Translations under genes and position numbers: made by a program | Notes under the pieces: model-generated | Seen by the model: the letters and a program-made list of their open reading frames with translations, nothing else | What the model was told of the DNA's origin: nothing | Databases searched by the model: none | Part shown: positions 1 through 11,923 of the stretch, in pieces | Numbering within the stretch: position 1 is the first letter of the stretch | Layout: each line of letters begins with the position of its first letter | Source: Ancylobacter sp. WKF20 | GTDB lineage: Bacteria > Pseudomonadota > Alphaproteobacteria > Rhizobiales > Xanthobacteraceae | Direction: 5' to 3' | Length of the DNA stretch: 64,000 nt | NCBI RefSeq assembly: GCF_029760895.1 | Contig: NZ_CP121679.1 | Location: 682,001-746,000 of the forward strand

Positions 1-609
1 ACCTGCGTGCTCGGGCGCAATGGCGTGGGCAAGACCAGTCTGATGCGCGCCATTGTCGGCCAGGCGCCCGTCGCCAAGGGGGCCATCCTCTTCAATGGCG
101 AGGACATCACCACAATGGCCCCGTCCGAGCGGGCGCGCCGTGGCATCGCCTTCGTGCCGCAGGGACGCGAGATTTTTCCGCTGCTGACCGTGGCCGAGAA
201 TCTCCAGACGGGCTTTGCCCCGCTCAAGCGCGCGGACCGCTTCATTCCGGACGACGTGTTCTCGCTTTTTCCTGTGCTCGATTCGATGATGCGCCGCCGC
301 GGCGGCGATCTGTCGGGTGGGCAGCAGCAGCAGCTTGCCATCGGCCGGGCGCTGGTGATGCGTCCCAAGGTGCTGGTTCTGGACGAGCCTACCGAGGGCA
401 TCCAGCCCTCGATCATCAAGGATATCGGCAACGCCATCCGCTACTTGCGCAGCAAGGGCGATATCGCCATCGTGCTGGTCGAGCAGTATTTCGACTTCGC
501 CAAGGAACTGGCCGACCGCTTCATCGTGATGGAGCGCGGCGCGGTGGTGATGTCGGGCGACGGCGCCGCCCTTGAGGATCCGGATGTACGCAATCGAATT
601 GCCGTCTGA
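1..609 (+). CDS. urtE: Urea ABC transporter ATP-binding subunit UrtE (5' truncated by window)
   Basis: The reading frame is open from the first base, so the start codon lies upstream of the window. The visible part begins inside the Walker A loop (GRNGVGKTSLM) and carries the ABC signature LSGGQQQQLAIGRAL and Walker B VLVLDEPTEGIQPS. The glutamate-then-GIQPS wording is typical of the LivF/UrtE branch of branched-chain amide transporters. The gene runs straight into ureD, whose start overlaps its 3' end. That fits UrtE, the second ATPase of the UrtABCDE high-affinity urea importer, placed directly upstream of urease. LivF is the alternative, but the urease context makes UrtE much more likely. 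Confidence 0.9.
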   Translation, partial: TCVLGRNGVGKTSLMRAIVGQAPVAKGAILFNGEDITTMAPSERARRGIAFVPQGREIFPLLTVAENLQTGFAPLKRADRFIPDDVFSLFPVLDSMMRRRGGDLSGGQQQQLAIGRALVMRPKVLVLDEPTEGIQPSIIKDIGNAIRYLRSKGDIAIVLVEQYFDFAKELADRFIVMERGAVVMSGDGAALEDPDVRNRIAV

Positions 610-1450
610 CGTCGCCGCCACGATTCCGGTCGAACGGCGCGGGCATGGACGGTTGCGGATCGAAGCGGTCGGCATCGACGGGCGCACGCTACGCACGCAT
701 ATCGAGGAAGCCGGCTTTGCCCGGGCCCGCTTTCCGCTGTCCGGCCGGCGTCGCCGCGCGCTTGAGGCGGTTCTTCTCAACACGGGCGGGGGGCTGACCG
801 GGGGCGACAGCTCGCAAGCGATCATCCGCGCGGCATCGTCCGCCCAACTTGTGGTCACCACCCAGGCGGCGGAGAAGGTGCATCGCTCCGACGGCTCGCC
901 GACGCGCGTTGATGTCGACCTCGCGGCCGCGTCGGGCGCGGCCATCGACTGGATGCCGCAACCGACCATCCTGTTCGATGGCGCGCGCCTCAGGCGGTCG
1001 ATCATTGCCGATGTCGCTGCCGACGCGCGCCTCTTGCTCGTTGAGCCGGTGATACTTGGCCGTACGGCACGGGGTGAGCGGTTCACGCGCGGCGAATTGC
1101 TCGATAGCTGGCGCATCCGCAGGGCCGGCCAGCTGATCTATGCCGACGGCATGGTGCTTGAGGGCGATATCGCGGCAACGCTGGATCGGCGGGCCTGTGC
1201 CGGTGGTTGGGCTGCCTTTGCCACGCTGCTTCTCATCGCTCCCGATGCGGAGAGCCGGCTGGAGGCGGTGCGCGCGGCGCTCGACCTGCCGGATGGTCTG
1301 CCGGACCATCTCGACGCCGGGGCCAGCGCCTGGAACGGCATGGTGAGTATCCGCCTGCTGGCGCGCGATGGCGCGCCGCTCGACGCTGCCATCCGCCGTG
1401 TCATTCCCGCGCTGGGCATTACCGAGGTGCCCCGCATATGGCACTCCTGA
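584..1450 (+). CDS. ureD: Urease accessory protein UreD
   Basis: About 288 residues, the usual UreD length. UreD (UreH) forms the scaffold with UreF and UreG that delivers nickel to apo-urease. Family hallmarks are the segment LNTGGGLTGGD near residue 70, followed by TTQAAEKVHRS, and a conserved region near LLVEPVILGRTARGE. The ATG at 584 gives MYAIELPSD. An in-frame TTG at 572 is an alternative start. Either start lies inside the end of urtE, which ends at 609, so the two genes are probably translationally coupled. It begins the urease operon ureD-ureAB-ureC-ureE-ureF-ureG. Confidence 0.93.
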   Translation: MYAIELPSDVAATIPVERRGHGRLRIEAVGIDGRTLRTHIEEAGFARARFPLSGRRRRALEAVLLNTGGGLTGGDSSQAIIRAASSAQLVVTTQAAEKVHRSDGSPTRVDVDLAAASGAAIDWMPQPTILFDGARLRRSIIADVAADARLLLVEPVILGRTARGERFTRGELLDSWRIRRAGQLIYADGMVLEGDIAATLDRRACAGGWAAFATLLLIAPDAESRLEAVRAALDLPDGLPDHLDAGASAWNGMVSIRLLARDGAPLDAAIRRVIPALGITEVPRIWHS

Positions 1451-1542
1451 TGCCACCGTACGCTATGGCACCTCTGATGCATGGTCGTGCCGCCCCGCGC
1501 CGAAACCACCCCGCACTGCCTGCACAGCCGGAGACCTGACCG

Positions 1543-2163
<621 letters not shown>

Positions 2164-2210
2164 GCCGGCTTCCCTTTTTCGCGCTCGCCCGATTGCCGAA
2201 CGGAAACGCC

Positions 2211-3923
<1,713 letters not shown>

Positions 3924-4029
3924 TCATCGACCGGCGCGCCCACGCGCCTGCCGAAATCCATCAGCCGGGGCATGGCATCGCCGCAATGGCACACCACCTT
4001 TGCGGGGACATGCTCCGAGGAGACTGACC

Positions 4030-4815
4030 ATGATCCGTGCCCGTTCGATCCTGCCCGCCGGCAGCTGGGAGGCCGCCAGCGCCGCCGATCGCGTCGTGCT
4101 GCCGCATGACGGCCGCCACCGCCGCCGCATCGCCATGCGCGGTGAGGGCGACGTGGCGTTCCTGCTCGATCTGGAAGACGCGACTCGTCTGAAGAACGGG
4201 GATGGCCTGCTGCTCGATGATGGCCGCATCGTCGCCGTCGCTGCCGCTGAAGAGCCGGTGGCGGAAATCGTGGCGCAGGATCCGCATCATCTCGCGCGTC
4301 TCGCCTGGCATCTCGGCAACCGCCATGTGCCGGCCGAGCTGCTGGCCGACCGTATCCGCATCGCCCGCGATTCCGTTCTGGAGGACATGGTCCGTGGCCT
4401 CGGCGCCTCGGTTTCCATCGTTGAGGCGGCGTTCGAGCCTGAGGGCGGCGCCTACGAGGCGGCCGAGGCGCATGGCCATGCGCACCACGATCATGGTCAC
4501 CACGATCATGGACATCATCACACCCATGGCGAGGGCTGCGGCTGCGGTCATGACCACGCGCATGATGAGCACCATGGCCATGAACATCATGGTCACGAGC
4601 ATCACGACCATGAGCATCACGACCATGCTCCGGCGCGGGACGTGCTGCATGTGCACGATCATGGCGCGGCGCATAAGCATAAGCATGAGCACGACGCCGG
4701 CTGCGGCTGCGGGCATGACCATGCTCATGACCACCACGCGCACGATGACCACAAGCATGGCGACCACTCGCATGATGATCATGGCCATGCGGCCGGCCAT
4801 CGCCACGGCCATTAG
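4030..4815 (+). CDS. ureE: Urease accessory protein UreE with very long His-rich C-terminal tail
   Basis: Nickel metallochaperone that passes Ni(II) to UreG during urease activation. The UreE fold occupies residues 1 to about 145, including the core HLGNRHVP near residue 94. Residues 148-261 form a tail in which I count 49 histidines in 114 positions, spaced by Asp, Glu, Gly and Lys. Two GCGCGHDHAHD modules (around 169-179 and 224-234) add CxC pairs. The classical Klebsiella UreE tail is much shorter. The start ATG at 4030 follows AGGAGACTGACC. The gap to ureC is 106 bp, and ureF begins 10 bp downstream. Confidence 0.93.
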   Translation: MIRARSILPAGSWEAASAADRVVLPHDGRHRRRIAMRGEGDVAFLLDLEDATRLKNGDGLLLDDGRIVAVAAAEEPVAEIVAQDPHHLARLAWHLGNRHVPAELLADRIRIARDSVLEDMVRGLGASVSIVEAAFEPEGGAYEAAEAHGHAHHDHGHHDHGHHHTHGEGCGCGHDHAHDEHHGHEHHGHEHHDHEHHDHAPARDVLHVHDHGAAHKHKHEHDAGCGCGHDHAHDHHAHDDHKHGDHSHDDHGHAAGHRHGH

Positions 4816-4824
4816 GGAACGGGC

Positions 4825-5529
4825 ATGAGCGGTGCGAAGGGGGCGGCGGCGCCGGCCACGGACCTGCTGCCTTTATTCGTGTGGCTGTCGCCGGCCTACC
4901 CGGTCGGCGCCTTTGCCTATTCGCACGCTCTTGAATGGGCGGTGGAGACCGGCGCGGTTGGCAATGTTCATGGCCTCATAGGCTGGGTGGACGATCTCCT
5001 TCACCACGGCGGCCCGTTCACGGACTCCGTCCTCCTTGCCCATGCTCATCGGGCAACGGCCAGCGGCGACGACACAGCCTTGCGCGACCTGCTCGAACTC
5101 GCCGCCGCGTTCGCGCCCTCGCGCGAACGGCAGATGGAGACGTTGAACCAGGGGGATGCCTTCATCGCCGCCACCCGACTGGCGTGGCCCGCCCCGGTTC
5201 TGGATCGCTTGGCCGATATCTGGAGCGGGCGCGTCGCCTATCCCGCCGCCGTCGGCATGGCTGCCGCCGCGCATGGCTTGCCGCTGCCGGCGACGCTATC
5301 CGCCTATCTCGGCGCCGTGGCGGCGAATTTGATCTCCGCGGCGGTGCGGCTGGTGCCGCTCGGCCAGAGCGACGGCAACCGCGCCATGGCGGCGGTGACG
5401 CCGATCGTGCGCGAGGTCGCTGTGACCGCGGCGAGTGAAACGCTGGAGCGCCTTGGCGGCAGCGCACTTGCATCCGACATCGCGTCGATGCGCCATGAGA
5501 CACAGTACACGCGGCTCTTCAGGAGCTGA
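4825..5529 (+). CDS. ureF: Urease accessory protein UreF
   Basis: 234 residues, normal for UreF. UreF works with UreD and UreG as the urease activation complex, proposed to control the GTPase activity of UreG. Recognisable blocks are LFVWLSPAYPVGAFAYSH near the N-terminus with AVETG following, and the C-terminal block with RLVPLGQSDGNRAM. The protein is almost entirely helical and has no signal peptide. It starts 9 bp after the ureE stop codon and ends 18 bp before ureG, so all three accessory genes are probably translated from one transcript. Confidence 0.94.
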   Translation: MSGAKGAAAPATDLLPLFVWLSPAYPVGAFAYSHALEWAVETGAVGNVHGLIGWVDDLLHHGGPFTDSVLLAHAHRATASGDDTALRDLLELAAAFAPSRERQMETLNQGDAFIAATRLAWPAPVLDRLADIWSGRVAYPAAVGMAAAAHGLPLPATLSAYLGAVAANLISAAVRLVPLGQSDGNRAMAAVTPIVREVAVTAASETLERLGGSALASDIASMRHETQYTRLFRS

Positions 5530-5547
5530 CAGGTGAGGGGACACTGA

Positions 5548-6189
<642 letters not shown>

Positions 6190-6324
6190 GCGACTATTGT
6201 CGCGCCGTCACGTTGGTGGTGAAATGGCGGTATCTTCTGAACCGCCTGTATTGGAGCTGGGCTGCGGCTGAACACCCGTCCCGTTCCGAACGGCTTTGCC
6301 CCCGCCCGCCTCACCAGGTGCGAA

Positions 6325-8610
6325 ATGTCCTTTCCGATTCCCGATAATGAGGCGGAAAGGCTCGCGGAACTCCATGCGCTCGACATACTGAACTCACCGC
6401 CCTCCGCCGTGCTGGACGGGGTGTGCGTGCTCGCGCGCAAGATGTTCAACCTGCCGTCCGCCTGCATCGGCCTGGTCGACCGCGATCGTCAGTGGTTCAA
6501 GGCGAATTCGGGCTTCGGGCAGGTGGAAGGTACGTCTCGGGCGCACTCTTTCAGCGCCTGGACGCTCATGGACAATGAGATGCTGGTGGTCCCGGATGCC
6601 CGGGACGATCCGCGTTTTCGTGACAATATCTATGTCGTGGGTGATCCCCACATCCGCTTCTATATCGGCTCGCCCATCGCGCTGCGTCCGGGACTGAATA
6701 TCGGCTCGCTCTGCCTCTTCGGGCCCGAGCCGCGCGAGTTGGCGCCCGATGAACGCGAGATCGTCCTGCATCTCACACAGATCATCGTCGACCAGTTCCG
6801 CCTGCACGAGGCGACGCGTCGGACCAAGCGGGAACTCGAGCACCGCCGGACCAGCCAGAGCCTGCTGGAAATGCAGAGTCGCGAGCTGTGGCGGCGGCAG
6901 ACCTTGCTGGCGCAGACGGAGAGGCTCGCCAAGGTCGGCGGCTGGGAACTGGACGTTGCCACCCGCCGCCTCAGCTGGTCGGACGGTGTCTACCGCATCT
7001 ACGGTCTGCCACCCACCAGCGAGCCGACCGAGGAACTGGCTCTAGCCCACTTTCCGCTTGAGGCCCGGCGTCATTTCCGGCGCAAATTCGTGCACGCCCT
7101 GCGGACGGGCGAGGCGTTCGAGATAGAGCTGCCCTTCGTCAACGCCCAAGGCCAACACCGCCTGATCCGGCAGAGCTGCGAACTTGAGATCGAGGACGGC
7201 GTTCCTGCGCGCGCCTTCGGCATCATGCAGGACGTGACTGAGCGCAAGCAGGCCGAGCAGCGCATGTGGCACATGGCCAATCATGATGCGCTCACCGACC
7301 TCCCCAATCGGGGACTGATGCGGGACAAGCTGGATATCGCCCTGCGTCGTGCGCGACGCAGCGGGGGCTATGTCGGCGTGCTACTGGTCGATCTGGACCA
7401 GTTCAAGGACGTCAACGACACCCTCGGCCATGATGCCGGCGACGCGCTGCTCATCGAGGTGGCGCGGCGGCTCATGGCGAGTGTGTCGGAACTGGATACG
7501 GTGGCACGGCTCGGCGGTGACGAGTTCATCGTGCTGCTGTCGCGCATGGAAAATGCCGATGACGGGATGATCGTTGCCCAGCGCATTCTGGCCGCGCTGA
7601 GCCTGCCCTTCGAGTATCGGCGCACCTCGCTCTCCTGCCGCGGCAGCATCGGTGTCACCGTGGCGCCGGATCATGGCACCGACCCTTCCACACTGCTGAA
7701 GAACGCGGACATCGCCCTCTATCGCGCCAAATCCGCCGGGCGGGGCATTGCCGTTGCCTATGACCCACGCATGCAGAAGGCGACCGAGAACCGCGTGCAA
7801 CTGGCGGCCCGCGTCAGGCTTGGCCTGAAGAATGGCGAGTTCCAGCCCTTCTATCAGCCGAAGGTGTCGCTCTCGACCGGGGCCATTGTCGGCTTCGAGG
7901 CGCTGCTGCGCTGGCGGCATCCGCGTCGCGGCGTGCTGGGGCCGCAGGACTTCAGCGCGATCTTCGAGGACCCCCATCTCTCGGTCGAGATGGGCGAGCG
8001 CCTGCTACAGCTGACCACGCGCGACATGGCGCAGTGGACCGCGCTCGGCTGCGACTATGGGCATGTCGCGATCAATGTCAGCTCACCCGAATTCGCCCAT
8101 GGCGAACTGCCCGAACGCGTTCTCACGGCTCTCGACCTCGCGGGCCTCGGCACGGAGCGGCTCACCATAGAGGTGACGGAAACCGTCTTCCTCGGTCGTG
8201 GAACGGAGATGGTCCGGCAGAGCCTGCAGATCCTCAATCAGGCTGGCATCCGTATCGCGCTGGATGATTTCGGCACCGGCTTCGCGTCGCTCAGCCATCT
8301 GAAGCAGTTTCCGGTTGATCGCATCAAGATCGACCGCTCCTTCGTGCATGACATCGAGCACGATATCGACGATGCCGCCATCGTGCGCGCGGTCATCAAT
8401 CTCGGCCAGAGTCTTGGGATCGAGACGGTCGCCGAGGGCGTCGAGACGTTCTCGCAGGCGTCCTATCTGCGGGCTAATGGCTGCGATTACGCGCAGGGCT
8501 TTCTCTACTCCAAGGCCCTGCCGGCCTCCCGCGTCCCCGCGCTGCTCAAGGGCTGGAGCCCCGAACTCGCTTCCTATGGCGCGCCAGGTCCGCTTGATGC
8601 GCTGATGTGA
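6325..8610 (+). CDS. GAF-PAS-GGDEF-EAL cyclic-di-GMP signalling protein
   Basis: 761 residues, no membrane segment. In order: a GAF domain (about 10-160), a short coiled region, a PAS fold (about 200-305), GGDEF (about 315-480) and EAL (about 490-750). The GGDEF motif is intact at 397-401, so diguanylate cyclase activity is possible. The RxxD inhibitory site is not: residues 388-391 read SELD. The EAL domain keeps EALLR (525-529), the Asn of NVSSPEF, the Glu of IEVTET, LDDFGTGFASL, KIDRSF and AEGVET, so phosphodiesterase activity is likely. The signal sensed is unknown. It follows ureG on the same strand but is probably a separate transcription unit. Confidence 0.93.
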   Translation: MSFPIPDNEAERLAELHALDILNSPPSAVLDGVCVLARKMFNLPSACIGLVDRDRQWFKANSGFGQVEGTSRAHSFSAWTLMDNEMLVVPDARDDPRFRDNIYVVGDPHIRFYIGSPIALRPGLNIGSLCLFGPEPRELAPDEREIVLHLTQIIVDQFRLHEATRRTKRELEHRRTSQSLLEMQSRELWRRQTLLAQTERLAKVGGWELDVATRRLSWSDGVYRIYGLPPTSEPTEELALAHFPLEARRHFRRKFVHALRTGEAFEIELPFVNAQGQHRLIRQSCELEIEDGVPARAFGIMQDVTERKQAEQRMWHMANHDALTDLPNRGLMRDKLDIALRRARRSGGYVGVLLVDLDQFKDVNDTLGHDAGDALLIEVARRLMASVSELDTVARLGGDEFIVLLSRMENADDGMIVAQRILAALSLPFEYRRTSLSCRGSIGVTVAPDHGTDPSTLLKNADIALYRAKSAGRGIAVAYDPRMQKATENRVQLAARVRLGLKNGEFQPFYQPKVSLSTGAIVGFEALLRWRHPRRGVLGPQDFSAIFEDPHLSVEMGERLLQLTTRDMAQWTALGCDYGHVAINVSSPEFAHGELPERVLTALDLAGLGTERLTIEVTETVFLGRGTEMVRQSLQILNQAGIRIALDDFGTGFASLSHLKQFPVDRIKIDRSFVHDIEHDIDDAAIVRAVINLGQSLGIETVAEGVETFSQASYLRANGCDYAQGFLYSKALPASRVPALLKGWSPELASYGAPGPLDALM

Positions 8611-8677
8611 CATCGTCGCGGTCTCGGCGCCGCCTCTGGCCTTCTGTTATGTTCCCGTCATCTCGAATCGGACGAGC

Positions 8678-10453
8678 ATGATGAAGCCTGAGGCCCTGTG
8701 GAACGAAAGTTCCGCCATGACGCGCGCGCCGCTGCGCGGTCTAAGGCTGGCAAGCCGCCTTGTTGGCCTCATCGATGGCGCGTCCCGGACCAATATGCGG
8801 TGCGTCCTGCTGCTGGTCCTGTTGTGCCTCGTCGCTTTCCTCCCCGGCTTCTTCTCCACGCCTGTTCTGGACCGGGACGAGGCGCGCTTTGCGCTGATCT
8901 CGCGGCAAATGGTGGATACCGGGCAGCTCGCGGAAACCCGGATCGGCAGCGAAAGCGCGCACACCCGCCCGCTGGGCTGGTATTGGGTGCAGTCCGCGCT
9001 GGTAGGTACCGCCAAGCTGGCGGGCGTGAAGAATGCCGATCATACGATCTGGCTCTACCGTCTTCCCTCGCTGCTGGCCGCCATTGCCGCGGTGCTGCTC
9101 ACCTTCTGGGCGGCGCTCGCCTTTACGGGACGGCGTGGGGCGCTGCTGGCCGCCATTCTGCTCGGTTCCTCGGCCGCCGTGGGCGTGGCGGCGCGCCTGG
9201 CTGTGCCGGATGCCGTCATGCTCGCCGCGGCCGCCGCGATGCTCGGCGCGCTCGCCCGGCTTTATCTGCCGACGCAGGCCCGTGAGGCCGCCAGTCTGTT
9301 GCCGACGGGCGCTCCGCGCGCGCTCGTTGCCATTCTCTGGGGTTCGCTCGCCGTCGCGCTGTTCTCGCGCGGGCTCATGGCGCTGTTCTACCCGTTGATG
9401 GCGCTGCTGGCGCTTGTCGCGGTGGATCGTTCCTTCCGCGCGTTGCGCGTCACCTTTCCCGTCGTGGGCCTGGCTCTCTGCGCCTTTGTCGGGCTGGTCT
9501 GGTACCTGCTGCGCCATTTCGGCATGGATGACAGCAACATGGCCTCGGCGGCGCGGGCCATGATGGGTCGGGTATCGCCCTCTTTCCAAGGCACGGGACC
9601 ACTGCCGGGCACGCTGCTCCTCGCGTTTGGAGGGATGTTCTGGCCGGCGGCGCCGCTCGCGGTGCTGGCCGCGCCCATGCTGTGGAAGGCCCGCCGGCTG
9701 CGCACCGTGCGGCTGCTCCTCGCCTGGGCCGTGCCGGCCTGGTTCGTGCTCGACCTCATCCCGACGAAGTTCCCCGCGCATCTGCTGCCGCTGTTCCCGG
9801 CGGTTGCCATTGCCATTGCGATCGCGATCGAGCGGGGGGCGATGGCGCTGAGCGGGCCTCGCCTCGTGCGCGTGCTCTGGCTGTGGCCGGTGATCGGCGC
9901 CTTTATCGCGGTCTCCGCGCTGCTTGGCCTCGCCGTCTTTGACCGCACCACCAGCCTGCTGGCCTGGCCGCTGCTGCTGCTCGGCTTCTTCGCGCTTGTG
10001 ACCGCCGCTGCCGCCGTGCGCGAGTACGGCGTCGAAAAGTCGGCCCTGCTCGCGGTCGTCGGCATGCTGATCTCGGGCTTCGGCGTCATGCAACTCCTGC
10101 TGCCGCAGATGGCCAGCCTGTGGGTCTCGCCGCGCGTCGTCGCTGCCATCGCCCGCGAAAGCTGTCCGGCTGACAGCGAGGCGCTGGTGGTGGGGGCCGC
10201 CGGCTACAACGAGCCGAGCCTGCCCTTCCTGCTGCCGGGTAAGGTGCGCTTCATGGATGGTGCCGCCGCCGCTGACTTCCTGCGCGAGGGCGGCTGCCAT
10301 GTCGTGCTGATCGAGCGACGGCAGGAGGTCCGCTTCGTGCGGCGCGCCGAGGCGCTGGGCCTGCGCTTCGAGCGCACCGCCGATATTGGCGGCATCGCCT
10401 ATGCGGACGGGCGCGCCGTCCGCCTCTCCGTTTACCGGCGCACAGGCGGCTGA
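8678..10453 (+). CDS. ArnT-like membrane glycosyltransferase (GT-C fold)
   Basis: 591 residues with a soluble N-terminus of about 40 residues and then many hydrophobic segments, the first at residues 41-58. The conserved luminal loop with an acidic pair (PVLDRDEARFALISRQM) and the following TRPLGWYW segment mark the ArnT/PMT family, whose members transfer a sugar from a polyprenyl-phosphate donor to lipid A or other envelope acceptors. The C-terminal 130 residues form a soluble domain containing NEPSLPFLL. The acceptor and sugar cannot be told from sequence. An in-frame ATG at 8717 is an alternative start. A convergent metC ends 3 bp downstream. Confidence 0.85.
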   Translation: MMKPEALWNESSAMTRAPLRGLRLASRLVGLIDGASRTNMRCVLLLVLLCLVAFLPGFFSTPVLDRDEARFALISRQMVDTGQLAETRIGSESAHTRPLGWYWVQSALVGTAKLAGVKNADHTIWLYRLPSLLAAIAAVLLTFWAALAFTGRRGALLAAILLGSSAAVGVAARLAVPDAVMLAAAAAMLGALARLYLPTQAREAASLLPTGAPRALVAILWGSLAVALFSRGLMALFYPLMALLALVAVDRSFRALRVTFPVVGLALCAFVGLVWYLLRHFGMDDSNMASAARAMMGRVSPSFQGTGPLPGTLLLAFGGMFWPAAPLAVLAAPMLWKARRLRTVRLLLAWAVPAWFVLDLIPTKFPAHLLPLFPAVAIAIAIAIERGAMALSGPRLVRVLWLWPVIGAFIAVSALLGLAVFDRTTSLLAWPLLLLGFFALVTAAAAVREYGVEKSALLAVVGMLISGFGVMQLLLPQMASLWVSPRVVAAIARESCPADSEALVVGAAGYNEPSLPFLLPGKVRFMDGAAAADFLREGGCHVVLIERRQEVRFVRRAEALGLRFERTADIGGIAYADGRAVRLSVYRRTGG

Positions 10454-10455
10454 GG

Positions 10456-11649
10456 TCAGCCCGCCACGTCGCGGAGCCGGCCGAAACCCTGTTCAAGATC
10501 GGCAATGAGATCCGCCGGATCTTCAAGCCCGATATGGATGCGCACGCCGGGGCCACCCGGCTCCCACTGCGTCGCCGTGCGATAGGTGCGGCAGTCGAAC
10601 GGGATCGCCAGGCTCTCGAACCCGCCCCAGCTATAGCCGAGGCCGAACAAGGCGAGGCTGTCGAGGAAGGCATCGACCGCCGCCTTCGGCACAGGCTGGA
10701 GAATGATGCTGAACAGCCCGGTCGCGCCTTTGAAGTCCCGCTTCCACAGCGCATGGCCGGGGTGCTCCGGAAGGCCGGGATGAAGCACCCGCAGAACCTC
10801 CGGCCGGGACGCAAGCCACCGGGCCACGGTGAGCGCGGATTCCTGATGCCGGGCAAGGCGTACCGCCATGGTTCGGAGCCCGCGCGCGCCCAGAAAGGCG
10901 TCCTCGGGGGCGACGGTGATGCCGAGGTCGCCATGGGTCTGCTTCACGCGCGGATAGCTGCGCGCCGTGGCGGAGATCGTTCCGATGTTCAGATCGGAGT
11001 GGCCGCTCAGATATTTGGTGCCGGCCTGGATGGAGATGTCCACCCCTACATCATGGGGGCGAAAATACAGCGGCGTCGCCCAGGTGTTGTCGATCAGCGT
11101 CAGTATGTCGGTGCCGCGCAGCGCCTCGATAATCGCCGGGACGTCCTGCACCTCGAAGGACTGCGAGCCCGGCGACTCCAGGAACACCGCCCGCGTGTTC
11201 GGCCGGATCAGCCCGGCGATGCCCCCCCCGACGAGGGGATCGTAATAGGTCGTCTCGACGCCGTAGCGGCGCAGCACGCCGTTGCAGAACTGGCGTGTCG
11301 GCAGATAGGCGCTGTCCGTCATCAGCAGGTGGTCGCCCGCCTGCAGCACGGAGAGCAGCGCGACGCTGACCGCCGACAGGCCGGATGGCGTGAGCACCAC
11401 GCCAGCGCCGCCCTCAAGCTGCGTCAGGGCCTTTTCCAGCGCCTCGACCGTGGGGTTCCCGCGCCGCCCATAGGTGTAGCGGCCCGTGTGGCCCTCAAGG
11501 TCGGCGACCGTCGGCGACAGCACGGTGGAGCCACGCACGATCGGCGTATTCACGAAGCCGTCAAACCGCGCGGGGTCGCGCCCAAGCAGCACGAGGTCGG
11601 TTTCCAGGGAATACGTGGAGGGCGGCGCGTCTTTGCGAACTGAAGCCAT
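10456..11649 (-). CDS. metC: Cystathionine beta-lyase
   Basis: 397-residue fold-type I PLP enzyme of the Cys/Met metabolism family. It splits cystathionine into homocysteine, pyruvate and ammonia in methionine synthesis. Visible features are RYTYGRRGNPTVEALE near residue 60, the cofactor Asp in LIDNTW (187) and the Schiff-base lysine Lys212 in QAGTKYLSGHSD. The frame stays open further upstream, but MASVRKD at 11649 is where family similarity begins. It diverges from aapJ across 274 bp. The same metC/aap pairing is, as I recall, described in Rhizobium. Cystathionine gamma-synthase is a less likely alternative. Confidence 0.9.
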   Translation of the reverse strand: MASVRKDAPPSTYSLETDLVLLGRDPARFDGFVNTPIVRGSTVLSPTVADLEGHTGRYTYGRRGNPTVEALEKALTQLEGGAGVVLTPSGLSAVSVALLSVLQAGDHLLMTDSAYLPTRQFCNGVLRRYGVETTYYDPLVGGGIAGLIRPNTRAVFLESPGSQSFEVQDVPAIIEALRGTDILTLIDNTWATPLYFRPHDVGVDISIQAGTKYLSGHSDLNIGTISATARSYPRVKQTHGDLGITVAPEDAFLGARGLRTMAVRLARHQESALTVARWLASRPEVLRVLHPGLPEHPGHALWKRDFKGATGLFSIILQPVPKAAVDAFLDSLALFGLGYSWGGFESLAIPFDCRTYRTATQWEPGGPGVRIHIGLEDPADLIADLEQGFGRLRDVAG

Positions 11650-11862
11650 GCTGAGAAATCGCTCGTGGGTATCTTGATGCCAGTGGGGCGGTCGTGGAGG
11701 AGGACGGGTTGCGCTTGACCGTGGGGTAATACGGCGTTCTGATGACTCCCGCGTCTTCCGCAGCATCCTATAGCACGGTGCCCAGCGGATATAGACGAAG
11801 GGGGCAGACCGTGCCGCGCACGCCCGGCATGTAGCGGCATGTGAATTGCTTTAATTGTCGCA

Positions 11863-11892
11863 ACGTTCCGTTCGAAGCCACGAGCGGAACGT
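11863..11892. promoter_or_regulatory. Inverted repeat upstream of aapJ
   Basis: Perfect 8-bp arms ACGTTCCG and CGGAACGT separated by 14 bp, ending 31 bp before the aapJ start codon, in the region shared with divergent metC. It could be an operator or a leader hairpin for the amino-acid transporter. No regulator gene lies next to it. The symmetry is read directly from sequence; the function is inference. Confidence 0.45.
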
Positions 11893-11923
11893 CAGCTCAG
11901 AACCAGTAAAGAAGGCTGCACAC

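Noticed and set aside
3961..4812. Met/Val-rich open frame antisense to the ureE His tail
   Set aside because: The reverse complement of His codons (CAT/CAC) reads as Met and Val. The composition is a direct consequence of the His tail.
11650..11923. SAM-II riboswitch ahead of metC
   Set aside because: No match to the conserved SAM-II loop segments was seen on the minus strand of the divergent region.
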